Positions 43,968 to 53,701 of a stretch of 64,000 nt of DNA are shown in pieces. The DNA is from Cellulophaga algicola DSM 14237 (GTDB taxonomy: Bacteria; Bacteroidota; Bacteroidia; Flavobacteriales; Flavobacteriaceae). Below the pieces are notes generated by a model that saw only the letters and a program-made list of their open reading frames with translations, was not told where the DNA came from and did not search any database. The number at the start of each line of letters is the position of its first letter. Position 1 is the first letter of the stretch. Both the position numbers and the translations under genes were made by a program. The DNA lies in the NCBI RefSeq assembly GCF_000186265.1, contig NC_014934.1, positions 2,790,001 through 2,854,000 on the forward strand. The letters are read 5' to 3'.

Positions 43968-45470
43968 TTATTCTAATTCAAATTTAAAAACTGTGGCTAA
44001 GTCGTTCATTTCAACATTGGGCATGGTTAAATAAAAACTCTCTGAAGTAAGCTCCCAATCTACAGTAATGTCTGAACCTAATAAGCGTACGTTCTTTATT
44101 TGAGAAGGTGGTATGTTTCTATGATACCCGCCAATAGCGCGCATTTCTATTTTCTTTCCTACCTCTGGTTTACCCAGAAAAAATACGTGCATCGCCTTTT
44201 TATCTTTTGCAATGGTAAAGCGAACATCATCTGCGGTGTATTTTATTTTAGAAGATTGTCCGCCGTGAGAGCCATCTACCGCTTTAGCAGGTCCATAACC
44301 AAAAATAGTATGTGTTCTGGTACCATAAACAGCTTCACCATGTACTTTTAACCAATCGCCAATTTCTTTGAGAATGTTTCTTTGTTCTTGATTGATAACC
44401 CCATCTGCTCTTGGAGAAACATTTAGTAGTACAATTCCATTTTTACTCCAAACATCAATCATATTTCTAACGACTAGATCTGCTGTTTTGTACGGATGCC
44501 CTTCAACATACATCCATTTACTTTCTCCTAAAGTAATATCTGTTAACCATGGCAAAGGGTGTATATCTCTTCTTCCACCTTGTTCAAAATCTAAAACGCT
44601 ATAGTCTAAGGGTAGATCATCTTGTTTATGTGCTGTAACCACTTCTTTGTTTTGTTTCAGCCCATTATTAAAATGATGTGCAGCCATTTCCATTCTTTTA
44701 TCTTCAGGAATTAAATTCAGCCAAGAGTCATACCATAGAATATCTGGATGGTATTTGTCAACCACTTCATTTACTTGATCTAACCAATATTGATTAAATT
44801 CTTCTATGGTTTCAAAATTACCGAACAGTTTGCGCAATTTCGGGTCTGTAGTGGCGGTCGGTAGATCAGGGTGATACACATAATGACTATCATACGCTGT
44901 TTTCCAAGCCTCAGGCTTATGAGCATTTCGTTGCCCATTTCTTGCATGATGAAATGTGGCAATGGTTTTTATGTTTCTTTTCTCTAAAGAGGTAAAGAGT
45001 TCACCGAGAATATCTCTTTTCGGACCCATATCTGCTGCATTCCATGGGTTTACATCACTATCCCACATGGCAAAGCCATCATGATGTTGCGCTACAGGGC
45101 CAGCGAATTTAGCACCTGCCATTTCAAACAAGTCTGCCCAATTTTCGGGATCAAATTCTTCTGCTTTAAACATGGGTATGAAATCTTCGTATCCAAAGTC
45201 ATGAATACTACCATAAGTCTTTTCATGATGTTTACGAATATCGCCTTGGTCTTTATACATGTTATGCGGGTACCATGCACTACCATAAGCTGGTACACTG
45301 TAAGGTCCCCAATGAAAATAGATACCTAATTTAGAATCCTGAAACCATTCTGGTGCGGCATCATGTTTTTTTAAAGATTCAAATACAGGTTCATAAGTAG
45401 TCTCCCTGTTAGTTTTACAACCTAGAAGGAGGATGGAAATAGAAATCAATAAAAGCTTAGTTGCGTTCAT
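43968..45470 (-). CDS. GH29 alpha-L-fucosidase/alpha-L-galactosidase-type lipoprotein
   Basis: 500 residues, lipobox LLLGC (Cys18). Intact GH29 motifs: 'KLGIYFHWGPYSVPAYGSAWY' (47-67), H129-H130-D131 in AQHHDGFAMW, nucleophile D248 in HPDILWYDSW, and 'DVWSKNGIVLLNVSPRADGVI'. The frame is open to an ATG at 45491, which would overlap the GH2 stop; ATG 45470 gives a clean lipoprotein signal and a 10-base gap, so I choose it. Within the operon it follows GH2 and GH117, fitting removal of a terminal alpha-L-sugar from agar-type oligosaccharides. Confidence 0.88.
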   Translation of the reverse strand: MNATKLLLISISILLLGCKTNRETTYEPVFESLKKHDAAPEWFQDSKLGIYFHWGPYSVPAYGSAWYPHNMYKDQGDIRKHHEKTYGSIHDFGYEDFIPMFKAEEFDPENWADLFEMAGAKFAGPVAQHHDGFAMWDSDVNPWNAADMGPKRDILGELFTSLEKRNIKTIATFHHARNGQRNAHKPEAWKTAYDSHYVYHPDLPTATTDPKLRKLFGNFETIEEFNQYWLDQVNEVVDKYHPDILWYDSWLNLIPEDKRMEMAAHHFNNGLKQNKEVVTAHKQDDLPLDYSVLDFEQGGRRDIHPLPWLTDITLGESKWMYVEGHPYKTADLVVRNMIDVWSKNGIVLLNVSPRADGVINQEQRNILKEIGDWLKVHGEAVYGTRTHTIFGYGPAKAVDGSHGGQSSKIKYTADDVRFTIAKDKKAMHVFFLGKPEVGKKIEMRAIGGYHRNIPPSQIKNVRLLGSDITVDWELTSESFYLTMPNVEMNDLATVFKFELE

Positions 45471-45480
45471 TCTGGTCTTT

Positions 45481-48309
45481 TTAAAATTCAAAAGTCAATG
45501 CTATTTGTATGGGTTCGTCTGAATTGCCAAAATAATTTTCAGTATTTCCCTGTGGTCCCATAGTGTCTGGTTCTTGAAATTTGGTGCCAATACCAGGTAT
45601 GTTTTTTACAAAAGAAATGTCGCCTTCTGGATATTCAATACTCACTCTTTTGTTAGGGTCTTCGGATGGGTTTTCTGGGGTTAGCATGCGTAGAAATGTG
45701 TTTTCAGAGTTGCAATAGACGGTAAAACCATTGTCATTTTTTCCTTTAACTTTCACCCAATATAAGCTTGAGAAAAAGCCTTTAAATTCAGGATAAACAT
45801 ATTCAGTTTCACCAGTAATGGTATTGTTGTAATCATTCTCCCAAACCTTAAATTGGGTACCTTTCATTCTGTTTCTCCAAACCCGATACGGGCCATCGCC
45901 CAACCATTTCATACCACTTACCTCAGACTCAGGAAAAGAGAATGTAATGCCCTTGTATCCTTTTATAACTCTTTTGCCTTTAAAATCAACTGCCAAATCA
46001 AGTAAACCGTTAGAATGAATGGTCCATTTGATAACATCTGAGGATAACTCTTTGTGACTCGCCCAGGTAGGTGATTTATCTTTTAGCTCAAAAACGGTTG
46101 TGATCTCTATGCTGTTTTTTAAACTTTTAATAGCTACCGAAATTACGCTGTCATGCTGTGCTAAAATGATGGGTCCGTTATTGAAAGGAATCACCTTTCC
46201 GTTTTTGATGACTTCTTTTAAGAGACCAGTCTTTGTTGAGAATGTATAGTGAATGCCATTGGCTTCTATCGCAATACTATTATCCTTTATTGTCTTTTTA
46301 AATTTACTTTTTTCGGAAGAATTAATATAGGCAGCATTTAGTGCTTTGGGTGTTTTTACGGGATAGCTCCAGGTAAATATTTCCATGCCTTGAGCATCTA
46401 CAGCAGTCAGATAAAGTACATCCGCCGATTGCCAATTGTCTGGTTTGGTAACCGAAAACGTTCCTTTAGTATTTGGTTCTAAAGCCGGTAATTCAATTTC
46501 AGATTCAGAAAGTACTTTAAACTTATCGCTTTCATCAGGACCATTAAATTGAACCCATTTTGCGGTCATTTTATTTTCATTCAAATTCGTAAAATGATAC
46601 CTGTTCTCTACTTTAAAGATCCCATTAAAATTTGGGGTTATAAATCGATCTTCAATATAAATAGGAGACCAAACTTCTTTTATCGTGAAATAACTGGCTT
46701 CTTTTTCTCCATATGGGCCTACAATACCATCGGCAGCGTGATTGCCATCAGTGTCAAGCGTGTTATTTTTATCGGTACGAACGATGGCTTCATCAGCAAA
46801 ATCCCAAAGAAAACCTCCTGCAGAAAGTGGCATGTTCCGCATTTTAGACCAGTAATCGTCTAAGCCTGCACCATGGCCACCATCATATAAGCCATGTAAA
46901 AATTCTGTTGGAAAAAGTATTTTATCTTTCGAATAACCGTCATTGGCTAAAGCATGATACTGAAAATAATGCAGCGTATTTGTTTTCTTGAAGATATTCC
47001 ATGGGTGAATAACTTCTCTTTTCTGAATATCCCACAGGGCATAATCATCATCTAAATCGGTGTTCCAGCCTGTTTCATTACCATTTGCCCATAATAAAAT
47101 AGAGGGGTGGTTAACATCTCTAACCACCGTTTCTTTCACTATTTTCTCTCCTACTTCAGTATCTAAATGTGGCGAGTGCCAGGTGCAGACTTCATCAATA
47201 ACAAATAGTCCCAAAGAATCACAGGCATTTAAAAAATGAACATCGGGCGGGTAATGAGACATCCGTACCGCGTTCATATTCATGTCTTTCATCATTTTAA
47301 TATGCTCAATACTCAATGCTTTTGGCGTGGTTCTGCCTGATGAAGGATGAAAAGAATGCCTGTTTACCCCTTTGAATTTAATTTGTTTTCCGTTGACATA
47401 AATTCCATCGCGTTCGCGAACCTCAACCGTTCTAAAACCAATACGATTGCTAGTGGTATGCAGCACTTTTTTCTTTGCGTCTAAGACCTCAATAGTTAAT
47501 AGATAAAGGTTCGGCTTTTCAGGATTCCAAGTTTTAATGTCATTTGCTGTTGTAGTTACATGCCATGTTCCTTTTTCCTGTTTATTTTCGGTTATAGTTA
47601 AATCTTGAATTTTGTTATTATCCAAGTCAGATAGAAACATGTTTACAGATTTAACCTTGTTCGATGAAGAGAAAATATCGGCATTGATGGTACCATCCGC
47701 TTGTGCATCTATGGCAACCCGTTCTATATATTCTTTCGGAGAAATTTTTAGATACACAGGTCTAAATATTCCACCAAAAACCCAAAAATCTGCTTTTCGT
47801 TCGGCATGATTGATAGATTCATTGGCCGAAACTTTGTTGACCTTAACTTCCAATAAATTAGTTTTCCCAAATTTTAATAAATCGGTTATGGTATATTTAA
47901 ATTCATAAAAAGCACCTTGGTGAATCTCCCCTGCTAACTTTCCATTAATTTTCACTTCGGCGTCGGTCATGACACCTTCAAAAATAATTTCTATCGTTTT
48001 ATTTTCCCATTCTTCGGCAGCCAGAAATTCATGTTTATAAAGACCAAATTCTTTATGGCGTGTAGCAAGGTCATCTTGCCCATAATTGTAGCCGCCAAAA
48101 CCTTGTTGTTCCCAGCAAGAGGGTACACTAATGGTGGTCCAAGAGCCACTGTTCATTCCTTCAGAGCAGTAGAATTGCCAATCTACTGTATTGTCTTTTC
48201 CAGTACCCGATAGGTATTGTATTTCTGATTTGACACTTGAGGTTTGCCCAACAGCTAAGAGGTGTATGAGAATAAAGAAGCTAGCGACGAGATATTTGAA
48301 TTTTGTCAT
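45481..48309 (-). CDS. GH2 beta-galactosidase
   Basis: 942 residues with a Sec signal (FILIHLLAVGQ). GH2 sugar-binding sandwich domain first (WTTISVPSCWEQQGFGGYNYG), immunoglobulin-like domain, TIM barrel with acid/base E412 in WANGNETGWN and nucleophile E469 in FPTEFLHG, then C-terminal 'small chain' beta domains (GMKWLGDGPYRVWRNRMKG). Likely removes beta-D-galactose from the non-reducing end of agar/porphyran oligosaccharides after GH117, GH29 and sulfatases expose it. Its start codon overlaps the GH117 stop by one base (TAATG), indicating translational coupling of the two exo-acting enzymes. Confidence 0.92.
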   Translation of the reverse strand: MTKFKYLVASFFILIHLLAVGQTSSVKSEIQYLSGTGKDNTVDWQFYCSEGMNSGSWTTISVPSCWEQQGFGGYNYGQDDLATRHKEFGLYKHEFLAAEEWENKTIEIIFEGVMTDAEVKINGKLAGEIHQGAFYEFKYTITDLLKFGKTNLLEVKVNKVSANESINHAERKADFWVFGGIFRPVYLKISPKEYIERVAIDAQADGTINADIFSSSNKVKSVNMFLSDLDNNKIQDLTITENKQEKGTWHVTTTANDIKTWNPEKPNLYLLTIEVLDAKKKVLHTTSNRIGFRTVEVRERDGIYVNGKQIKFKGVNRHSFHPSSGRTTPKALSIEHIKMMKDMNMNAVRMSHYPPDVHFLNACDSLGLFVIDEVCTWHSPHLDTEVGEKIVKETVVRDVNHPSILLWANGNETGWNTDLDDDYALWDIQKREVIHPWNIFKKTNTLHYFQYHALANDGYSKDKILFPTEFLHGLYDGGHGAGLDDYWSKMRNMPLSAGGFLWDFADEAIVRTDKNNTLDTDGNHAADGIVGPYGEKEASYFTIKEVWSPIYIEDRFITPNFNGIFKVENRYHFTNLNENKMTAKWVQFNGPDESDKFKVLSESEIELPALEPNTKGTFSVTKPDNWQSADVLYLTAVDAQGMEIFTWSYPVKTPKALNAAYINSSEKSKFKKTIKDNSIAIEANGIHYTFSTKTGLLKEVIKNGKVIPFNNGPIILAQHDSVISVAIKSLKNSIEITTVFELKDKSPTWASHKELSSDVIKWTIHSNGLLDLAVDFKGKRVIKGYKGITFSFPESEVSGMKWLGDGPYRVWRNRMKGTQFKVWENDYNNTITGETEYVYPEFKGFFSSLYWVKVKGKNDNGFTVYCNSENTFLRMLTPENPSEDPNKRVSIEYPEGDISFVKNIPGIGTKFQEPDTMGPQGNTENYFGNSDEPIQIALTFEF

Positions 48310-49550
48310 TACTCTTTTTCTTTTAATGCTTCATTTTGCAAACGAATACGCTCTTGCTGTTCTTTATTTAATCCCTGCTTATAATAAAATTCGGGCCTGT
48401 GATAGACATGGGCTTTTTTCATGCCTTGATCGTCTACATCTAAGCTTAAATCACAATCAAACCTGGTTAAAACAGCGTGATTTGTGTCCCAACCATTTAC
48501 ACTAGTAAAATGTGATATCCCCCAAGTAATACCTCTACCATCTTTGGTGTCTGTGAAAGCATCAGGAATAAAAGGACCTGCAGCATCTGGCATTAATTCT
48601 GTAATAGCGGCAATATTAAAATTGATGCCGTCTTCTGAATATTGTATGGTATTGTGTTCATTTCCATCTCTAATACTTAAGGCAGCTATACCGGTTTTAA
48701 AAGGAAAAAGGGTAGTCTCGTGCCCAGAATTCAATACTGGGTTTAAGGGATTTTTAGTAAATGGTCCAAAGGGATCTTCGGCAGTAGCTAGACCTTGCAT
48801 TCGTACTAAGTTTGGTCTGCCCACAAAATCAGATTTATAGTATAAATAAATTTTACCTTTATAAACCAGTGGATAGGGGTCATGAATAGAGTATTGATCC
48901 CATGTATCTTTTGCTCCATTAGGAATAACAATTTTGTTGGTGGCGGTCCAAGGTCCATCTGGTGAAGTAGCATAAGACATCAGAACAGGGCAATCATCGC
49001 CTCTTGTTCCACTAGGCTCACTAAAACCTTGGTAATACATATAGTACTTTCCTTTCCATTTAAGAATATCGGCTGTTGATACGGAACGGTGGCCTAAATT
49101 AGGTTTTGGAGGTCGAGGAATAGCAACACCTTGCTCTTTCCAAGTAAAACCGTCTTTGCTCGTTGCATACCAGATCTCAGCCAAATCCCAATCGGCAGAA
49201 GGGATTGTTTCTGTTGCAGATGCTGCACCTTTAGGAGGGGTAGCGGTATGTCGATAGGTATACCAAACATAATATTTTCCGTTTTCAAAAATCACTTTAG
49301 AAGGATCTCTCCTACTAATGGTACCATCATGATTATTATAGTCTAAGCCTTTTAATTCGGTATATTTAAATTGAGAATAAAGTTCATTATCTTTTGGTTC
49401 TGGTGCTAGGTACCCATCATAATTACGCTCCATTGAAGTACTTAGCGGTATTGATGGTTTTTCTTTTGGTAGTTTATAAGGGAAAGATTGTGCGCTTGCG
49501 CTACACGCAATTAAAAAAAACAAAGCGATAATGGGTGTGTGTATTTTCAT
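48309..49550 (-). CDS. GH117 3,6-anhydro-alpha-L-galactosidase
   Basis: 413 residues. Five-bladed propeller GH117 that releases 3,6-anhydro-L-galactose from the non-reducing end of neoagaro-oligosaccharides. I recognise the characteristic 'LDYNNHDGTISRRDPSKVI' with catalytic-base Asp82, the central SIHDPYPLVYKG (Asp224), and H277-E278 in NSGHETTLFPF, matching the unusual His/Glu pair known for this family. The N-terminal segment STSMER (37-42) resembles the dimer-swap motif. The signal LIAC/SASAQS could be either a lipoprotein or an ordinary Sec signal. This gene is the strongest evidence that the locus targets an agar-type galactan. 5 bases after GH28. Confidence 0.92.
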   Translation of the reverse strand: MKIHTPIIALFFLIACSASAQSFPYKLPKEKPSIPLSTSMERNYDGYLAPEPKDNELYSQFKYTELKGLDYNNHDGTISRRDPSKVIFENGKYYVWYTYRHTATPPKGAASATETIPSADWDLAEIWYATSKDGFTWKEQGVAIPRPPKPNLGHRSVSTADILKWKGKYYMYYQGFSEPSGTRGDDCPVLMSYATSPDGPWTATNKIVIPNGAKDTWDQYSIHDPYPLVYKGKIYLYYKSDFVGRPNLVRMQGLATAEDPFGPFTKNPLNPVLNSGHETTLFPFKTGIAALSIRDGNEHNTIQYSEDGINFNIAAITELMPDAAGPFIPDAFTDTKDGRGITWGISHFTSVNGWDTNHAVLTRFDCDLSLDVDDQGMKKAHVYHRPEFYYKQGLNKEQQERIRLQNEALKEKE

Positions 49551-49555
49551 AATAT

Positions 49556-50935
49556 TTAATCTATAATTAGTGTTTCTGGTCGTAGGTCTATAGTCTCTGT
49601 TTTTATATCAAGACTACTTATTTTTAACTCTTTAATGTGTCTTGCATACATTCCATATGCTGGTAATACGTTAAAGAAACTAAATTCTGGGTACCTAGTT
49701 TCGTCTTCAGGTACTTCAAATAGGTCAGACAATTTGCCTCCGCCAGGTAAGTCAATAGTAATATTCTCTAAGGTCAAAGCACCTATTTTATGCTTTGGAG
49801 TTCCTGTAATTAAAATTCCAGAGGGCGGTGAAACTCTTGAGCTATCTAAGCCTCTAGTAGTTGCTTTAATATTTTTTATACGAACATTATGAATAGAACC
49901 TACCGCCTGTTTGTCGGTGGTTCTGTAGGTTCTTAACCGTTCTCCTAAGCGCACAAAAATGGGCATGTCTACATGATTCATTTCTATATTTTCTATGAGT
50001 ACGTCATGAATGTTAGCACCATCTACACTTAGTATTTTTATGCCGCCCCCTTTGGTATCTTCAATTTTACAATCACGGATATCAATATTATAGAAATCTC
50101 CCATAGATTCGGTACCAAACTTTATAGCTCCCCAATCACTCTTTAAGGTGCAATTGGAAACCTTGACATTATAAGTAGGTAATGGACTCGTAGATTTTAT
50201 GCAAATAGCATCGTCGCCAGAATTTATGTTACAGTTTTTAATAATGATATCATGGCTAGAATCTAGATCAATACCATCATTATTTTGGTTTGCATGATTG
50301 TAAATAGATACGTTGTCTACAAGGATATTACTTGATTGAAAAAAATGACAGGCCCAAGCTGCGGCTTCCCGTAAATGGATGTTTTTTAATGTAATCTGAG
50401 TTGATTTTACAAAACGTAATAAAAAAGGACGATTACCTCCAAATCGATCCTCTCCCGAAATACCTAATGCTTTTTTTTTGATAAAAAGATTTTCAGGAAG
50501 AAAGGCTGTGCCGTTACCATCGATACTTCCTGAACCAGAAATACCAATATTTTTAGCACCCATTGCGCCAATCAAACAGGTACCACGTTTTTGCCCTGTA
50601 GCATCTACAAAAGTATCTATACTTTGATAATCTTGTGGGTTAGCACTGCCTAGAAGCTTAGCGCTTTTATCAATCTGAAGGGTAACATTATCTTTTAAAA
50701 GAATGGTGCCACTGCTATAAACACCCTCTTTAATAACTACAATTCCTCCACCATTTTTTGAACACTTATCAATAGCTTTTTGAATAGCCTTTGTATTAAT
50801 GGTTATACTATCTCCTTTGGCACCAAAGTTTTTTATATCATAAATCTTTGGCTTCAGACTAAAAGAAACCATGGCTCCTAAAAGAAGCAGAGCAATAAAT
50901 AACGAGGTTATGTTAAAAACAACTAATTTTTTCAT
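49556..50935 (-). CDS. GH28-family right-handed beta-helix hydrolase, atypical
   Basis: 459 residues: signal anchor (FIALLLLGAMVSFS), then a parallel beta-helix. GH28 Asp residues are kept: D220 in NNDGID and D241-D242 in SGDDAICIK. The His motif GHG of polygalacturonases is absent (WGAIKFGT at 268-275 instead) and RIK reads GIK (298-300). Such variants occur among bacterial GH28 proteins not acting on plain pectin, so galacturonan is not a safe substrate call. Start: an upstream ATG at 50953 overlaps the GH16 stop; ATG 50935 lies one base after that stop and is preferred. In the agar-type operon between GH16 and GH117; role unknown. Confidence 0.8.
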   Translation of the reverse strand: MKKLVVFNITSLFIALLLLGAMVSFSLKPKIYDIKNFGAKGDSITINTKAIQKAIDKCSKNGGGIVVIKEGVYSSGTILLKDNVTLQIDKSAKLLGSANPQDYQSIDTFVDATGQKRGTCLIGAMGAKNIGISGSGSIDGNGTAFLPENLFIKKKALGISGEDRFGGNRPFLLRFVKSTQITLKNIHLREAAAWACHFFQSSNILVDNVSIYNHANQNNDGIDLDSSHDIIIKNCNINSGDDAICIKSTSPLPTYNVKVSNCTLKSDWGAIKFGTESMGDFYNIDIRDCKIEDTKGGGIKILSVDGANIHDVLIENIEMNHVDMPIFVRLGERLRTYRTTDKQAVGSIHNVRIKNIKATTRGLDSSRVSPPSGILITGTPKHKIGALTLENITIDLPGGGKLSDLFEVPEDETRYPEFSFFNVLPAYGMYARHIKELKISSLDIKTETIDLRPETLIID

Positions 50936-50936
50936 A

Positions 50937-51830
50937 CTATTTTTTACCATCAACTAATTCCCAAGACCGTACCCAATTGTAAGTGGTCGTTCTTTCGGCT
51001 TCAGTGCCGTTCATTCCGCCATCTTCTGGAACAGGATTCCAGTTGTACGTTTCTACGACCATTCTTAAATACATTTCAATGTCATAATCTGCAGGCGGCG
51101 TTACTTTTGCAAGAAAATTACCGTCTAGAAAAAACTGTACTTCATCTTTTGATTTCCACCATACACCATACACATGGTAATCATCATATACTTTTCCACC
51201 CACCAAAGCACCAGATTTATTCGAGCCTTTTTCGTAATCACACCCTTCAGGAATATTTCTGCTGTGTGTGTTGGAATTCATAGATTGGTCAAAATTCTTC
51301 ATCCATTCGGCATCATTGGTAATTTGTCCAACACTCTCTTGAATATCTAACTCAGTAGTTCTTTTATCACAACCTTCTAATTCTTTAGACTCGTTTATGA
51401 GCCAAAAAGTAGAAGACATGAAGGTTTTATTGGCTTTCATTTCGCATTCATAGTACCCATAGGTCATGCCATTAACAGAGCCAACATAACCGCCACCGTG
51501 TGTGTATTCTTTACCTTGTTTTGTTACGGGCTGCGGTAGCAGTCTCGTAGTGATTTTTAAGCCACCATCTTCCACTTTTATATTTTCTGATTGAAATAAG
51601 CCGGGAGCTCTACCTATCCAACCTTGCCCAGAAATTTGCCATTTTTTCTCGTCTACTTTTTTGCCCTCAAATTCATCGGACATGTTTTTTACCAGTTTCC
51701 ATTTTTGAGTGGTTGGTTTTGGATCTTCACCATCATTAAAGTGTGGAGATTTTTGTGCGATGACCGAACCGGCAGCAAATAGGCAACTAGTAAGTAGGGT
51801 AATCTTTAGTTTGTTTAGAATTGATTTCAT
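50937..51830 (-). CDS. GH16 beta-porphyranase/agarase-type enzyme
   Basis: 297 residues with a Sec signal (LFAAGSVIAQ). One GH16 jelly-roll domain, residues about 45-295. Catalytic motif E160-L-D162-I-Q-E165 (TELDIQESVG) and a preceding 'STFWLIN' with the Cys-containing 'GCDKRTTELD' are features I associate with beta-porphyranases, which cut next to L-galactose-6-sulfate. The other GH16 in this window has the EIDIVEAYG form, so the two likely have different cut sites. No lipobox, so secreted or periplasmic. Single base before GH28, 19 bases after a sulfatase. Confidence 0.85.
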   Translation of the reverse strand: MKSILNKLKITLLTSCLFAAGSVIAQKSPHFNDGEDPKPTTQKWKLVKNMSDEFEGKKVDEKKWQISGQGWIGRAPGLFQSENIKVEDGGLKITTRLLPQPVTKQGKEYTHGGGYVGSVNGMTYGYYECEMKANKTFMSSTFWLINESKELEGCDKRTTELDIQESVGQITNDAEWMKNFDQSMNSNTHSRNIPEGCDYEKGSNKSGALVGGKVYDDYHVYGVWWKSKDEVQFFLDGNFLAKVTPPADYDIEMYLRMVVETYNWNPVPEDGGMNGTEAERTTTYNWVRSWELVDGKK

Positions 51831-51849
51831 AAGGATTGGTTTTATCGTT

Positions 51850-53697
51850 TTAATACTGTAATTCGTGATTAAGATATTTGAGCCTTTCTTGAATTAGTTT
51901 GTTGTTGAAAACAGCCTTGTCTAATTTTTTGATGTCTATATTAAATTGGTATTTCTGATAATAATCTTGTTGTAAAGCGATAGTGTTGAGTATTAAAAGC
52001 GCCTCTTTTTCATTGGTAGAGTCATATAACATCTCTGTTAAATAGTTAGAACTATCCAATATTCCGGTAATACCAAAAAATTCTGCAGCGCGCATTCTAT
52101 TGATCAACAAAGAGTCAGACCTCATTATTTGCTGAATTTGATTAGAAAATACAGCTGCTTGTGTGCTAAAGCTAGAACACGTAATCAATGCCCAATAGCG
52201 TTCTAGATCATCAGAAGAATCTAAATACTTAGCTAATTTTGGTTTTGCCTTTTCAAACGGAATAAGCTGTAAATTGGCAATTTTTAAATAATTAGAAATT
52301 TCTTTTTTGTGGGCTGTCCCGAAAGTAATAGGGTCATTAAAAGCCTCGTCAATAATATAATTTTCAGGAAATAATGACAGGTCTGGCATTGATCTCATCC
52401 AACCACTTAGGTTTTTTCTAAGCTGTTTTAAGCTTTTTTGATATGCAGGATTGTTCGCAAGATTGATGGTTTCATAAGGGTCATTTTCAACATCATATAA
52501 TTCTTCGGCAACCTTAGGTTTGAAAAATTGCGATTGTATGTCGTTAAGTTTTCCAGTATCGAAAAGTGCTTTCCATTCTTTGTACGCCAATTGCTTGTAC
52601 CTATAGTTATTCATAAGCCCATCTACCATAAAAGGTTGAAAATTTCTTATATATTTTAAGTTGCCTTTTCGCAAGCTTCTGACCATGTCATACTTTTCAT
52701 CAAACCGATCTGCATAACCATACGTTTCATTATTTTGCAGGGTGTTTTTTGAGATGTTCGTACCTAAAAAAGGTGTTCCGTCTATGGTTTCAGGTATTGT
52801 AATACCAGCTAAGTTTAATACCGTAGCACTAAAATCTATGAAGCTAACGAAGGTATTTGTTGCCGTGCCACTTGAAAAAGGGGATAGGTTTTGGTATTTT
52901 TCAGGAACGGAGACTACTAAAGGAACATGTAAACCAGTTTCTTTTAAATAGCCTTTGCTATTGGGTAAAACTCCGCCATGATCTCCATAGTAAAAGATGA
53001 TAGTGCTTTCTAATAGGTTGTCACGTTCTAATTCCCGGATTACTTCGCCTACTTCAGCATCCATCTTAATAATTCTGTCGCGGTAAAATGCATTTGTATA
53101 TGAAAAGGTTTTTGTTTGTGGATGATTGGGTTGTACAAATACAGATTCTAGGGCAGTCTCCGTTTTTAATGTCTCCATTTCTTTCTGAGAGAAATGTAAA
53201 CTTCCTTCATGGGTGGTGCCTATGTTATACACATGAAAAAAGGGCTGTCCTTTTTTTCTGTTTCTCCAGCTAGCTTTGTTGGAAGAGTCATCCCAGACTT
53301 CATTGCTTTTGTGAATATTATAATCTTCCTTTGCATTATTGCTCGTATAATACCCGGCATCTCGCAGGTATTCAGGAAACATTTTAATGTTTTCAGGTAG
53401 TGTTACTTTTTGTTCTGATCTATGATAATGTGTTGCTAGTTTCGGTCCAAAAACACCCGTAATAATACTAGACCTTGCAGCACAGCAAACAGCAGCATTT
53501 GAAAAAGCGCGGTTAAACTGGATTCCGTTTTGGGCTAGTTTTTCAATATTTGGAGTGTGTACACCATGTGCATCAAAAAGTTTCATGTAATGTTTGGAAT
53601 TGTCTTCTGAAACAATCCAAACAACGTTAGGCTGTTGTGCTTTAAGGTTGGCGAAACAACAAAATAGGAGTGTGGAGAATAAAAAGCGATAGTTCAT
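51850..53697 (-). CDS. S1-family sulfatase with C-C-A-A-R motif
   Basis: 615 residues with a Sec signal (FCCFANLKAQ). Maturation motif C71-C72-A73-A74-R75: read as C-x-A-x-R, Cys71 would become formylglycine, with a second Cys adjacent. N-terminal metal site VVWIVSEDNSKHY has Glu-Asp instead of Asp-Asp, as in some heparan-type sulfatases. The 'TIIFYYGDHGGVLPNSKGYLKETGLHVPLVVSV' block is standard. The last 150 residues are extra helices (LAKYLDSSDDLERYWALITCSS), HEAT-like. 4 bases after a GH28 gene. Confidence 0.9.
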   Translation of the reverse strand: MNYRFLFSTLLFCCFANLKAQQPNVVWIVSEDNSKHYMKLFDAHGVHTPNIEKLAQNGIQFNRAFSNAAVCCAARSSIITGVFGPKLATHYHRSEQKVTLPENIKMFPEYLRDAGYYTSNNAKEDYNIHKSNEVWDDSSNKASWRNRKKGQPFFHVYNIGTTHEGSLHFSQKEMETLKTETALESVFVQPNHPQTKTFSYTNAFYRDRIIKMDAEVGEVIRELERDNLLESTIIFYYGDHGGVLPNSKGYLKETGLHVPLVVSVPEKYQNLSPFSSGTATNTFVSFIDFSATVLNLAGITIPETIDGTPFLGTNISKNTLQNNETYGYADRFDEKYDMVRSLRKGNLKYIRNFQPFMVDGLMNNYRYKQLAYKEWKALFDTGKLNDIQSQFFKPKVAEELYDVENDPYETINLANNPAYQKSLKQLRKNLSGWMRSMPDLSLFPENYIIDEAFNDPITFGTAHKKEISNYLKIANLQLIPFEKAKPKLAKYLDSSDDLERYWALITCSSFSTQAAVFSNQIQQIMRSDSLLINRMRAAEFFGITGILDSSNYLTEMLYDSTNEKEALLILNTIALQQDYYQKYQFNIDIKKLDKAVFNNKLIQERLKYLNHELQY

Positions 53698-53701
53698 CTT
53701 T

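Noticed and set aside
44100-48505. Many plus-strand open frames of 60-118 codons opposite GH29, GH2 and GH117
   Set aside because: They lie wholly antisense to well-supported genes, with no domain, signal or spacing of their own.
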